In this document: positions 4,981 to 13,884 of the stretch, in pieces | Position numbering within the stretch: the first letter of the stretch is position 1 | Layout: the number at the start of each line of letters is the position of its first letter | Assembly (NCBI GenBank): GCA_964429265.1 | Contig: CAYSBK010000034.1 | Coordinates: forward strand, 1-16,835 | Direction of reading: 5' to 3' | DNA length: 16,835 bases | DNA from: CAYSBK01 sp964429265 | GTDB taxonomy: Bacteria; Planctomycetota; Phycisphaerae; Sedimentisphaerales; Anaerobacaceae | Notes under the pieces: generated by a model | The model's input: the letters and a program-made list of their open reading frames with translations, nothing else | What the model was told of the DNA's origin: nothing | Databases searched by the model: none | Program-made: the position numbers and the translations under genes

Positions 4981-7900
4981 TTACTCTATGCCCAATGCCT
5001 GTTTCATAGCCATATCGGCCTTTTCTTCGGCTTCCTTTGCCTCGCTGACCTCCGCGAGTTCCGGTGGCAGCGGAGCTTCGGCCAGGTGTTTGACCTTCAT
5101 CTCAAGGTGCGGCTTGAACGCCGTCCCTGCCGGTATCAAGTGCCCGAGGATAACGTTTTCTTTCAGGCCACACAAGTTATCGACTCTACCGGCAAGGGCC
5201 GCCCCCGTCAAGACCTTCGTGGTTTCTTGAAAACTCGCTGCCGCTATGAAACTCTCGGATTGCAGCGAGGCCTTCGTAATCCCCAGAAGGAGCGTCTTGG
5301 CTGTGGCCGGCTTCGGCTTCCTGCCGGTGGCCTTCTTGCCGCCCAGCATTTCAATCTTCTCGTTTATTGCGGCAAGCTCCTCCTTGCTTATAATCTGGCC
5401 CACCTTCAAATCGGGCGCATCGCCGCAGTCGGTTATCTTTACGCTGTTGGCCAGGGCTTCGTTCTCCCGGCGGAACTGGAACCTATCCACCACCTCCCCC
5501 GGCAGAAAAGAACTGTTGCCCACCGACTCGACCTGCACCTTTCGCATCATCTGGGCACAGATGATCTCGATATGCTTGTCGTTGATGTTCACATTCTGCG
5601 ACCGGTACACGTTCTGAATTTCCGTTATCAGATACCTCTGAAGTGCTTCTTCGCCCTTGATTCGCAGGATGTCGTGCGGCACGAGCGGCCCGTCGGTGAG
5701 GGGGTCACCTGCCTCGACTATGTCGCCCGTGTGGACGTTGAGATGCTGGTCGCGTGGCACGTGATGCTCCTTCTGCATCCCGCTGTCACTGGTGATGATG
5801 ACCGTCATCTTGCCCTTGCGTCTGTCGCTGTGCAGTTCGACCCGGCCGCTAATTTCCGCCATCGCCGCGGGCTCCTTGGGCTTACGGGCCTCGAAAACCT
5901 CCGTCACCCTCGGAAGACCCCCCGTTATATCCTGGGTGCCCCCCGTGGCTCTGGGCTGGTGTGCCAGCAACTGGCCTGCCTGAACCTGCTGGCCCTCAAC
6001 AACCTCAATCCTGGCACCGGCCGGAAGATAATGCACATCGAGAATCTTGCCGCTGGCGTCCTCGATCATAATCTGTGGATGCTTGTCGCCCTTGTGTTCA
6101 ATCACAACGGGCTTGCCGACCTGGCCCGGCCGTTCTTCTTCGACCCGAATAGTTTCGCCCTCGATTATGTCCACGAACCGCACGACGCCGCCTACCTCTG
6201 CCAGTATCGGAGTACGGTGCGGGTCCCACCTGAACAGCTTCGTTCCGGCCTTGACGCTCTGGCCGTCCTTTACCAGCACAACCGCACCATAAGGGACCTT
6301 GAACCTGTCAAGCTCGCGACCCTTCTTGTCCACCAGTGCCATTTCGCCGTTGCGCTTCAGCGCCACTACGATGGTACTGCCGTCTTCCTGCTTCAAAGAT
6401 ATCGCGTTGATGTCACGGTATTGAACGATGCCGGCGTATGTGGCCTTCTGCTGGTTTTCCAGGATAGCCCTGGATGCGACCCCGCCCGTATGGAACGTCC
6501 TCAGCGTCAACTGGGTGCCCGGCTCGCCTATGGACTGGGCCGCTATAATGCCCACGGGCAGTCCCTCCTCGACGAGCTGGCCTGTGCTCATATCCCACCC
6601 GTAGCACTTGGCGCAGACACCAAACTCGCTGTCGCAGGTCAGCGGACTTCGCACGCGGATCGAATCAAGCCCAAGCGCCTCGATTTTCGCGGCCGCTTCG
6701 GGTGTAATAACCTCGTTCTCCGCAACGATCATCTCGTCGGTAACCGGGTTACGGACGTTATCCCTTGCGGTTCGACCCACTATCAGCTGCGAAAGCGGCA
6801 CTTCAACCTGGTCGCCCTTGCTAATCGCGCTCTTGGTGATGCCCTGCAGCGTGCCGCAATCGCGTTCGGTGACGATCACGTTCTGGGCCACGTCAATCAG
6901 TTTGCGAGTCAGGTAGCCCGAATTTGCCGTCTTCAGCGCCGTGTCGGCCAGACCCTTGCGGGCGCCGTGTGTCGAGCTGAAATACTCCAGCACGCTCAAG
7001 CCCTCCCGGAAGTTGGACTTGATGGGCGTTTCGATTATCTCGCCGCTGGGCTTGGCCATCAGCGCGCGCATACCGGCAAGCTGCTGGATCTGGTCCACGC
7101 TGCCGCGGGCGCCCGAATCCGTCATAAGGTATATCGGGTTCAGATACGGCGTGCCGTCCTCATTTGTATCTTCTCTGAGGGCACGCATCATCTCGTTGGT
7201 GACCTGGACCCTCGCGTGGGTCCAGGCGTCGATCACCTGGTTATACCTTTCGCCCTCGGTCAGTACGCCCTTCTCATAGTTCTGCTGTATCTGCTTGACC
7301 TTTTCCTCCGTCTGGGCGATGATTTCGGCCTTGCGCTGCGGTATCTTAAGGTCGGTAACGCCGAAGCTAAGCCCACCCAGAGTAGCGTGCCTGAAGCCCA
7401 GGTCCTTGATCTTGTCGAGCAAGTCAACGGTTGCGGCGCTGCCAGCCGTGGCATAGCAATCGCTGATGACGCGCCCGAGCATCTTCTGTGACATCGTAAC
7501 GTTGTAGAAGGGCATCCCCGCCGGCAAAATGTCGTTGAATATGCACCGCCCGGGTGTGGTTTCTATAACACACGGCCCATCCGTCTGCCGAACGTCACCA
7601 GGGCCTTCCACGAACCTGGTGTTGTTCACCCGCACCTTGACCTTCGCGTGCAGATCAACCTTGCCCATCTCCCAGGCTGTAATCGCCTCAAACGGGTCTC
7701 GAAACAGCATCTCCTGGCCCTTCTGGTCCGGCCTGAGGCACGTCAGGTAGTAATTGCCCATAACCATATCCTGCGAAGGCCCCACCATCGGCGAGCCGTT
7801 GGCGGGAGAAAAGATGTTCGCGGTGGCCATCATCAGCGTATGGGCCTCCGCCTGGGCCTCTATGCTCAGGGGCAGGTGAACCGCCATCTGGTCGCCATCG

Positions 7901-9267
7901 AAGTCGGCATTAAAGCCCTTGCATGCCAGCGGGTGCAGCATAATAGCATTGCCCTCGACAAGCACCGGCTCGAAGGCCTGAATCCCCATCCTGTGCAGCG
8001 TCGGGGCACGGTTCAGCAGAACGGGATGCTGGTGAATCACCTCTTCCAGAATATCCCAGACCCGCTCGTCACGACGCTCTATCATCCGCTTGGCGCTTTT
8101 TATCGTATCGGCAAGTCCGTGCTGCTTGAGCTTGCGGATGATGAAAGGCTGGTAAAGCTCCAGGGCGATCCGTTTCGGAAGTCCGCACTGATAAAGTTTC
8201 AGCGTCGGGCCTACCACTATCACAGACCTGGCCGAGTAGTCCACCCGCTTGCCCAGCAGGTTCTCCCGGAACCGGCCCTGTTTGCCCTTTATCATATCGG
8301 CCAGACTTTTCAGCGGCCTGTTGTTGCTGCCCAGAACCGGCCGGCGACACCGACCGTTGTCCAGCAACGAATCGACCGCCTGCTGCAGCATACGTTTCTC
8401 GTTGCGGATGATCACGTCCGGCGCATTCAGGTCCATCAGTTTCTTCAGACGATTATTCCGGTTGATGATTCTCCGATAGAGATCGTTCAAATCGCTCGTG
8501 GCGAAGTTTCCGCTTTCCAGAAGCACCAGGGGCCGCAGGTCCGGCGGAATCACCGGAATAACCTCCAGGACCATCCATTCGGGCTTGTTAGGGCTGTTTT
8601 TTATCGCCTCGACCGTTTTGAGTCGATTGGCCAGGTCTTTCAGCTTCTGCTTGCTGCCGGTTTTGTTAATAGCCGCTCTGAGCTCCGCAGACAGCGCCTC
8701 CAGGTCCAGCCCCATCAGCAGCGTGCGGATCGCCTCGGCCCCCATCTCCGCCTTGAAACCGACACCGTACTTGGCGCTGGCCTCCCTGTACTCCTCTTCA
8801 GTGAGAAGCTGCTGTTTTTTCAGAGGACTGTCCCCCGGGTCGGTCACGACATAATCCTGGAAGTAGATTATCTTCTCGAGCTCCGATGCCTTCATACCCA
8901 ACAGCGTGCCGAGATGATTTGGTATTGCCTTGAAAAACCATATGTGCACAACCGGCGCCGCCAGGTTGATGTGGCCCATTCGCTTGCGCCTTACCCGGCT
9001 GTGAGTCACCTTGACTCCGCAGCGGTCGCAGATTATCCCCTTGAACTTGGTGCCCTTGTACTTGCCGCACGAGCACTCCCAGTCCCGCTCGGGCCCGAAA
9101 ATACGCTCGCAGAACAGCCCGTCTTTTTCTGGTCGGTACGTCCGGTAGTTGATGGTCTCCGGCTTGCGCACCTCTCCGAACGACCAGCTGCGAATGTCGT
9201 TCGGACTGGCCAGGCAAATCTTGACCGAACCGTAATCATTTATCCTGTCGTAAATGTTTCCCAACAT
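4981..9267 (-). CDS. rpoC: DNA-directed RNA polymerase subunit beta'
   Basis: Beta' is the largest core subunit and carries the catalytic magnesium. The 1428-residue product shows, in order, the first zinc site (C65, C67, C80, C83), the clamp coiled coil that binds sigma (about 265-306), the catalytic NADFDGD (453-459; D455, D457, D459), the bridge helix ending KTANSGYLTRKL (779-790), the second zinc site (C804, C878, C885, C888) and the trigger loop (QSIGEPGTQLTLRTFHTGG, 911-929). About 185 residues (930-1115) before GGTQDITGGLPR resemble the SI3 insertion of E. coli beta', absent from Gram-positive enzymes. All catalytic residues are intact. AGGAG lies 10 nt before the ATG. It follows rpoB by 94 bp; the gap has an A/U-rich hairpin. 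Confidence 0.98.
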   Translation of the reverse strand: MLGNIYDRINDYGSVKICLASPNDIRSWSFGEVRKPETINYRTYRPEKDGLFCERIFGPERDWECSCGKYKGTKFKGIICDRCGVKVTHSRVRRKRMGHINLAAPVVHIWFFKAIPNHLGTLLGMKASELEKIIYFQDYVVTDPGDSPLKKQQLLTEEEYREASAKYGVGFKAEMGAEAIRTLLMGLDLEALSAELRAAINKTGSKQKLKDLANRLKTVEAIKNSPNKPEWMVLEVIPVIPPDLRPLVLLESGNFATSDLNDLYRRIINRNNRLKKLMDLNAPDVIIRNEKRMLQQAVDSLLDNGRCRRPVLGSNNRPLKSLADMIKGKQGRFRENLLGKRVDYSARSVIVVGPTLKLYQCGLPKRIALELYQPFIIRKLKQHGLADTIKSAKRMIERRDERVWDILEEVIHQHPVLLNRAPTLHRMGIQAFEPVLVEGNAIMLHPLACKGFNADFDGDQMAVHLPLSIEAQAEAHTLMMATANIFSPANGSPMVGPSQDMVMGNYYLTCLRPDQKGQEMLFRDPFEAITAWEMGKVDLHAKVKVRVNNTRFVEGPGDVRQTDGPCVIETTPGRCIFNDILPAGMPFYNVTMSQKMLGRVISDCYATAGSAATVDLLDKIKDLGFRHATLGGLSFGVTDLKIPQRKAEIIAQTEEKVKQIQQNYEKGVLTEGERYNQVIDAWTHARVQVTNEMMRALREDTNEDGTPYLNPIYLMTDSGARGSVDQIQQLAGMRALMAKPSGEIIETPIKSNFREGLSVLEYFSSTHGARKGLADTALKTANSGYLTRKLIDVAQNVIVTERDCGTLQGITKSAISKGDQVEVPLSQLIVGRTARDNVRNPVTDEMIVAENEVITPEAAAKIEALGLDSIRVRSPLTCDSEFGVCAKCYGWDMSTGQLVEEGLPVGIIAAQSIGEPGTQLTLRTFHTGGVASRAILENQQKATYAGIVQYRDINAISLKQEDGSTIVVALKRNGEMALVDKKGRELDRFKVPYGAVVLVKDGQSVKAGTKLFRWDPHRTPILAEVGGVVRFVDIIEGETIRVEEERPGQVGKPVVIEHKGDKHPQIMIEDASGKILDVHYLPAGARIEVVEGQQVQAGQLLAHQPRATGGTQDITGGLPRVTEVFEARKPKEPAAMAEISGRVELHSDRRKGKMTVIITSDSGMQKEHHVPRDQHLNVHTGDIVEAGDPLTDGPLVPHDILRIKGEEALQRYLITEIQNVYRSQNVNINDKHIEIICAQMMRKVQVESVGNSSFLPGEVVDRFQFRRENEALANSVKITDCGDAPDLKVGQIISKEELAAINEKIEMLGGKKATGRKPKPATAKTLLLGITKASLQSESFIAAASFQETTKVLTGAALAGRVDNLCGLKENVILGHLIPAGTAFKPHLEMKVKHLAEAPLPPELAEVSEAKEAEEKADMAMKQALGIE

Positions 9268-9280
9268 CTATGGGTCACTC

Positions 9281-9310
9281 CTGAAAAACTAAAACCTGTT
9301 TTATTTTCAG
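9281..9310 (-). promoter_or_regulatory. A/U-rich hairpin touching the rpoC ribosome-binding site
   Basis: On the transcribed strand CTGAAAA (9304-9310) pairs with TTTTCAG (9281-9287), and inside it TAAAA/TTTTA pair around a 4-nt loop with a 2-nt bulge. The 3' arm ends on the AG of the rpoC CAGGAG ribosome-binding site. Folding could therefore lower rpoC translation or set the processing point between beta and beta' messages. The pairing is clear; a function is inferred and the helix is weak. Confidence 0.4.
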
Positions 9311-9337
9311 TAAAGCGTTCCCACGTCATACGCTCAA
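9309..9337 (-). promoter_or_regulatory. possible weak promoter in the rpoB-rpoC gap
   Basis: TTGAGC (9332-9337) and TTTACT (9309-9314) are spaced by 17 bp on the minus strand, four of six matches to each sigma70 box. It would start transcription about 35 nt before rpoC. Such a match can arise by chance, and beta/beta' are normally made from one message, so confidence is low. Confidence 0.25.
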
Positions 9338-9361
9338 CACCGGCCGCCACACGACTGCCCG

Positions 9362-12300
9362 CTAAAAAGGCGCTCCTCCCAGCCTCTTCTTTTCGAGCTG
9401 GATGTTCAGCCCGAGACCCCTTATCTCGTTGCACAAAACGTCGAAGGACAGCGGCGTGCCTGCTTCAAGCGTGTTCTGACCCTTTACCATTGACTCGTAT
9501 ATCTTGGTCCGGCCCTCGATGTCATCGCTCTTGACCGTAAGCATCTCCTGCAGCGTGTATGCCGCACCGTAACCCTCCAGCGCCCACACCTCCATCTCGC
9601 CGAACCGTTGTCCGCCCGTTCGGGTTTTTCCTCCAAGCGGCTGCTGCGTGATAAGGCTATAGGGTCCCGTCGCACGGGCGTGTATCTTGTCGTCAACCAG
9701 ATGATGCAGCTTCATCATATATATGTAGCCGATCGTCGCCGACTGCGCCAATGGCTCGCCTGTCCTGCCGTCATACAGCCGGGTCTTGAGACTGGGCGGG
9801 ATGTTAACAAAGAACTCGTCTGCCGGTGGCGCCTCGCCGGCCTCCTCAAGCTCTTGCTTGCGACGTGCCATTGCCTCGTTGGCTTGTTCGGTCAACTCCT
9901 GAATCTCCTGTTCCGTGGCGCCATCGAAAACAGGAGTAATAGCGGTAAAGCCCAGCACCTTTGCGACCCAGCCGAGATGCGTTTCAAGTATCTGGCCCAC
10001 GTTCATCCGGCTCGGCACGCCGAGGGGGTTAAGCAATATGTCCAGGCTTGTGCCGTCTTCAAGGAACGGCATATCCTCTTCGGGTACAATTCGTGCGATG
10101 ACACCCTTGTTACCGTGCCGCCCCGCCATCTTGTCACCGACCGAAAGCGTTCTCTTGGTGGCCACGTAAACCTTGACCATCTCCAGAACACCGCTCGGCA
10201 GTTCGTCACCCTGCCGGAGCCGCTCCAGCCGTCGCTTCTTCTGCTTCTGCAGTTCGGCTATCTTGAGCAGGAATGCTTCTGCCACCTTTTGAACGTCATC
10301 CCGCAGCGAAGCAGGTCTGACCCACTTGATATCCCAGTTCTCAACCTGCTCGTAGATCACCTCGTCATCCGGGCTTTCCCCGACCTTCTGGCGCGTCGAG
10401 GGGTCAACGATCGTGACCGGTCCCTTACTGCGACCCTTGCCGCTGAACTTCTTGTGAATCGCCTCGATCATCTGCCGAAAGACCGCGCATTCCCTGGCCC
10501 GCATCTCTGCTTCGTATCGTTTCATCTCCTCCCGCAGGGCCTTCTTCTGCTCGTCGCTGCCCGCGCCGCGCCTGGTAAAACGCTCCGTCTTTATCACCAC
10601 GCCCTCGTAACCGCTGGGCAACTCAAGCGAGTCGTTCTTAACGTCTTCCCCCGCCCGGCCGAAAATCGCGTGCAGCAGCTTCTCTTCCGGCGTAAGTTCC
10701 GTCTTGCTCTTCGGGACCACCTTGCCCACAAGAATGTCACCCGGGCAAACGCGCGTGCCCTCGCGGACTATCCCGTGCTCGTCAAGGTTCCGCAGCGCCT
10801 TCTCGCCCACGTTTGGAATGTCCCTTGTGAATTCTTCGCTGCCCAGACGCGTCTCGCGGACTTCGGCCGTGAACTCATCTATGTGAATGCTCGTAAAACT
10901 ATCGTTCTTGACGAGCTTTTCGCTGACCGCGATCGCGTCTTCGAAATTGAACCCCTCGTAGGAAACGAACCCCACCAGGACGTTCCTGCCCAGCGCCAAC
11001 ACGCCGTCGCAGGTACCTCCGCCATCCGCTATGACCTGGCCCGCTTTCACCTTGTCGCCTATGCGGACGATGGGCTTCTGGTTCAGGCACGTTCTCTCGT
11101 TCAGTCCCACGAACTTCTCAAGCTTGTATTCGTCGGAACCATTTATCACGATTCGCTGGGAGTCCACCGCCGTGACCGTACCGCCTCTTTCCGCACGGAC
11201 CACCATGCTCGAGTTCTGTCCTACAACTTCTTCCATTCCGGTTCCGACCAGCGGAGGCTCGGTCTTCAGCAACGGCACCGCCTGGCGTTGCATATTCGAG
11301 CCCATCAACGCCCGGTTCGCATCGTCATGCTCCAAAAATGGAACAAGCGATGCTGAAACGCCGACAATCTGTTTGGGCGATACGTCGACGTAATCAATCT
11401 GCTCGCCCGGTACCTGAGCAAGTTCGCCTCCCTTCCTTGCCAACACCATTCCTTGCTTGACCTTGCCCGTTTCGCGGTCGACCGCGCGCGGCGGCGCCAG
11501 TATAGCCTTCATTTCCTCGTCGGCCCGCAGGTAAACGACCTCGTTCGTAACCTTGCCACCCTTCACCTTGCGATATGGCGCCAGCAGAAAACCGTACTCA
11601 TCTACCGTTGCAAAAACGGCCATCGACGAAATCAGCCCTATGTTCGTGCCTTCGGGCGTCTCAATCGGGCAAACCCTGCCGTAGTGGCTGATGTGAACGT
11701 CACGCACCTCGAACCCCGCGCGCCGCCTGTTCAGCCCGCCGGGGCCGAGCGCCGACAGCCTACGCTCGTGGGTCAACTGGCTCAAGGCATTGGTTTGATC
11801 CACCACCTGGCTCAATTCCCCGCGCCCGAAGAAATAATTGATGCTGCTCGAAACGCTTTTCGAGTTGACCAGGTCCGGAATGCGCAAAGGCTCTTCCGAA
11901 TCACGCCGGACACTCATCCGCTCCTGCACCGTCTTGCGGAGCTTCAAAAGCCCCTTGCGGATCTCGTCGGCCGCAAGTTCGTCTATCATCCGCAGCCTGC
12001 GGTTACCGAGATGGTCGATGTCGTCAACCTCCCCCTCGCCGTTGCGAAGCCCAACGATATACTTCATCGTGCTCAGAAAATCCTCCGGCCGCAGCGTCAT
12101 CTCGTTCTCATCGACATTGATTCCGAACTTGCGGTTCACGCGGAACCGGCCCACTCTGCCGAGTCGGTAACGATTCGGGTCGAAAAACTTCTCGAAAAAG
12201 AACGTCCTGGCCTTCTCTTCGTTGGGCGGGTTGCCGGGCCTGAGCCTCATATACAGCTTCAGCAGCGCCTGTTCGTGACTCTGGCAGTCATCCTCGGCAA

Positions 12301-13144
12301 GCGTGTTAAGTATCAGCGGGTCCCTGACCGCCTCGATAACCTCGACCTTCTTGATGTCGCTCTGTTGAATTATCGAGACTTTCTCGCCGATAAGCCGACC
12401 CGCCTTTACCAGTATTTCACCGGACTCCTTATCGACAATCGGCCCAACCGCCCACATGTCGGGCCTCAGGTTAGCGGCGCTGACCGTCTTGGTGGGATAA
12501 AACAACCGCAGTATCTGCTCAGTGGTGCCGAACTCGGCACTGAGAGCTCGCAAAAACATCGTGGCGGGTATCTTGCTGGACTGGTCTATCCTGACCACCA
12601 GAACGTCCTTGTGTGTGACGCCGATTTCTATCCAGCTGCCCCTTTCGGGGATGATGCGCCCGCCGTGAAGCACCCTGTCGCCTTCCTTGCTTTCAATCAA
12701 AAAGTCCACTCCCGGACTTCTGTGCAACTGGCTGACGATGACGCGCTCGGCGCCGTTGATGATAAACTCGCCGCCGCCGATCATCACGGGCATCTCGCCA
12801 AGGTAAATGTACTGCTCGGCAAGGTCCTCGTCGTCCCGGCTGCGCAGCCTGCACCACAGCTTCAAAGGATAACCATACGTCAACCTCAGTTGCCGGCATT
12901 CGGTCGGTGTGTAACGCGGTTCCTCCAACTCGTAATAGAGATACTCCAGGCACAGGCTCTTGTCGTAGTTGTAGATCGGAAATATTTCCCGGAAAAGAGC
13001 CTCCAGCCCGATGCATTTCCTGCGAGTCGGCGGCACGTCCTTCTGAAGAAAGTTCGCGTAGCTCCGCTTCTGAACCGATTCGAGCCTGGTGACCTCCAAC
13101 GCGTCACCGAACTTTCCGAAATTACGAACGGTCTTTAAAGCCAT
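9362..13144 (-). CDS. rpoB: DNA-directed RNA polymerase subunit beta
   Basis: Beta forms one jaw of RNA polymerase and contributes to the active site. The start is ATG 13144 (MALKTVRNFGKFG), preceded by GGGAG six nt upstream; an in-frame ATG 36 bp further up lacks such a site. The 1260-residue product has the rifampicin region at 440-470 (GELSQVVDQTNALSQLTHERR, then LSALGPGGL), VCPIETPEGTNIGLI (491-505), the active-site EDA (735-737), GDKMAGRHGNKG (1003-1014) and the C-terminal clamp-interacting segment GQRFGEMEVWALEGYGA. Around 856-945 is a charged helical insertion of moderate size. Relative to E. coli, Phe514 is Val (V447) and Gln510 is Glu (E443), while Asp516, His526 and Ser531 are conserved. 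It lies 84 bp after rplL and before rpoC. Confidence 0.98.
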   Translation of the reverse strand: MALKTVRNFGKFGDALEVTRLESVQKRSYANFLQKDVPPTRRKCIGLEALFREIFPIYNYDKSLCLEYLYYELEEPRYTPTECRQLRLTYGYPLKLWCRLRSRDDEDLAEQYIYLGEMPVMIGGGEFIINGAERVIVSQLHRSPGVDFLIESKEGDRVLHGGRIIPERGSWIEIGVTHKDVLVVRIDQSSKIPATMFLRALSAEFGTTEQILRLFYPTKTVSAANLRPDMWAVGPIVDKESGEILVKAGRLIGEKVSIIQQSDIKKVEVIEAVRDPLILNTLAEDDCQSHEQALLKLYMRLRPGNPPNEEKARTFFFEKFFDPNRYRLGRVGRFRVNRKFGINVDENEMTLRPEDFLSTMKYIVGLRNGEGEVDDIDHLGNRRLRMIDELAADEIRKGLLKLRKTVQERMSVRRDSEEPLRIPDLVNSKSVSSSINYFFGRGELSQVVDQTNALSQLTHERRLSALGPGGLNRRRAGFEVRDVHISHYGRVCPIETPEGTNIGLISSMAVFATVDEYGFLLAPYRKVKGGKVTNEVVYLRADEEMKAILAPPRAVDRETGKVKQGMVLARKGGELAQVPGEQIDYVDVSPKQIVGVSASLVPFLEHDDANRALMGSNMQRQAVPLLKTEPPLVGTGMEEVVGQNSSMVVRAERGGTVTAVDSQRIVINGSDEYKLEKFVGLNERTCLNQKPIVRIGDKVKAGQVIADGGGTCDGVLALGRNVLVGFVSYEGFNFEDAIAVSEKLVKNDSFTSIHIDEFTAEVRETRLGSEEFTRDIPNVGEKALRNLDEHGIVREGTRVCPGDILVGKVVPKSKTELTPEEKLLHAIFGRAGEDVKNDSLELPSGYEGVVIKTERFTRRGAGSDEQKKALREEMKRYEAEMRARECAVFRQMIEAIHKKFSGKGRSKGPVTIVDPSTRQKVGESPDDEVIYEQVENWDIKWVRPASLRDDVQKVAEAFLLKIAELQKQKKRRLERLRQGDELPSGVLEMVKVYVATKRTLSVGDKMAGRHGNKGVIARIVPEEDMPFLEDGTSLDILLNPLGVPSRMNVGQILETHLGWVAKVLGFTAITPVFDGATEQEIQELTEQANEAMARRKQELEEAGEAPPADEFFVNIPPSLKTRLYDGRTGEPLAQSATIGYIYMMKLHHLVDDKIHARATGPYSLITQQPLGGKTRTGGQRFGEMEVWALEGYGAAYTLQEMLTVKSDDIEGRTKIYESMVKGQNTLEAGTPLSFDVLCNEIRGLGLNIQLEKKRLGGAPF

Positions 13145-13228
13145 CGGAAACTCCCATATTTCACCGACAATTCCCGGCAAAACGCATCAATATCGCAAAG
13201 TCGCTTCCCACCATCAGCGAGATTCCAG

Positions 13229-13774
13229 CTAAGCAAGCTCCACCACAGCACCGGCCTGCTCAAGCTGCTTTTTTGCCTCTTCGGCCTGTTCTTTGCTCAG
13301 TCCTTCCTTTACCGGTTTCGGAGCATTGTCAACAAGTTCTTTCGCCTCCTTCAGACCCAGCCCCGTCAGTGCCCTGACCTCCTTAATGACCTGAATTTTC
13401 CTGTCGCCGATCTCCTTCAGGACCACGTCAAAAGTAGTCTTTTCCTCCTTCTTCTCGGCTTGTTCCTCGCCTGCAGGCCCCGCAACAACCACCGGCGCAC
13501 CACCGGCCGGTTCTATGCCGTACTCCTGCTTGAGATAGTCCCCAAGCTCCTTCGCCTGCATCAACGTAAGGCTCATAATCTTGTCGCCAAGCTCCTTCAC
13601 CACAGCGCTCCACTGGGTACCACTGCCGCCGGATTGCTTTGCCTGCTCGTCCTCGGCGGCCTTGGCCGCCTTGCCCGCGGACGCCTTCGCCTGGGCCGCC
13701 TGTTCAGTCTTGGTTGCTTTTGTCTCGGCCTGGTCGCTCTTGTCTTCTTTGGCTTTTGTCTGCTCTTTTGCCAT
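13229..13774 (-). CDS. rplL: 50S ribosomal protein L7/L12 with long N-terminal extension
   Basis: L7/L12 forms the mobile stalk that recruits and activates EF-G, EF-Tu and IF2. The 181-residue product is about 50-60 residues longer than usual. Residues 1-52 are a Lys/Ala/Glu/Gln-rich, low-complexity segment with no counterpart in typical L7/L12. The canonical protein then follows: dimerising, L10-binding N-terminal domain (about 55-88, KELGDKIMSLTLMQAKELGD), flexible hinge (89-112, AGGAPVVVAGPAGEE) and the C-terminal factor-binding domain (113-181, TTFDVVLKEIG, TGLGLKEAKELVDNAPKPVKEG). AGGAG stands 10 nt before ATG 13774, supporting the long form. No other Met precedes residue 67, but GTG codons at 58 and 59 follow a GGAG (13608-13611) and could give a product near the usual length. 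It lies 110 bp after rplJ. Confidence 0.95.
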   Translation of the reverse strand: MAKEQTKAKEDKSDQAETKATKTEQAAQAKASAGKAAKAAEDEQAKQSGGSGTQWSAVVKELGDKIMSLTLMQAKELGDYLKQEYGIEPAGGAPVVVAGPAGEEQAEKKEEKTTFDVVLKEIGDRKIQVIKEVRALTGLGLKEAKELVDNAPKPVKEGLSKEQAEEAKKQLEQAGAVVELA

Positions 13775-13801
13775 CTCGAATGAACTCCTATCCTTTTACG
13801 T

Positions 13802-13866
13802 GCCCGGTGGTAGCAGAAACTCCGCTGTCTCTTTTAACCCCGGCACAAGGGGGCAACCACGCGGGC
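13802..13866 (-). other. long-range stem in the rplJ-rplL gap
   Basis: GCCCG-C-GTGGT (13856-13866) can pair with ACCACCGGGC (13802-13811), ten base pairs with one bulged C, enclosing about 44 nt with a small CCCC/GGGG stem. It ends 27 nt before the rplL start. L7/L12 is needed in several copies per ribosome, so gaps before rplL often carry signals that raise its translation or cut the message. That role is an inference here. Confidence 0.4.
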
Positions 13867-13884
13867 GGTTCGCTTTGTTCAACG

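Noticed and set aside
5086..9534. Very long open frames on the plus strand opposite rpoC (801 and 628 codons)
   Set aside because: They are antisense to intact rpoC, their translations resemble no protein I know, they have no ribosome-binding sites, and such frames are common opposite G+C-rich genes with biased third positions.
9608..13138. Long plus-strand open frames opposite rpoB (582 and 561 codons)
   Set aside because: Same reason: shadow frames of a fully conserved essential gene, with no independent support.
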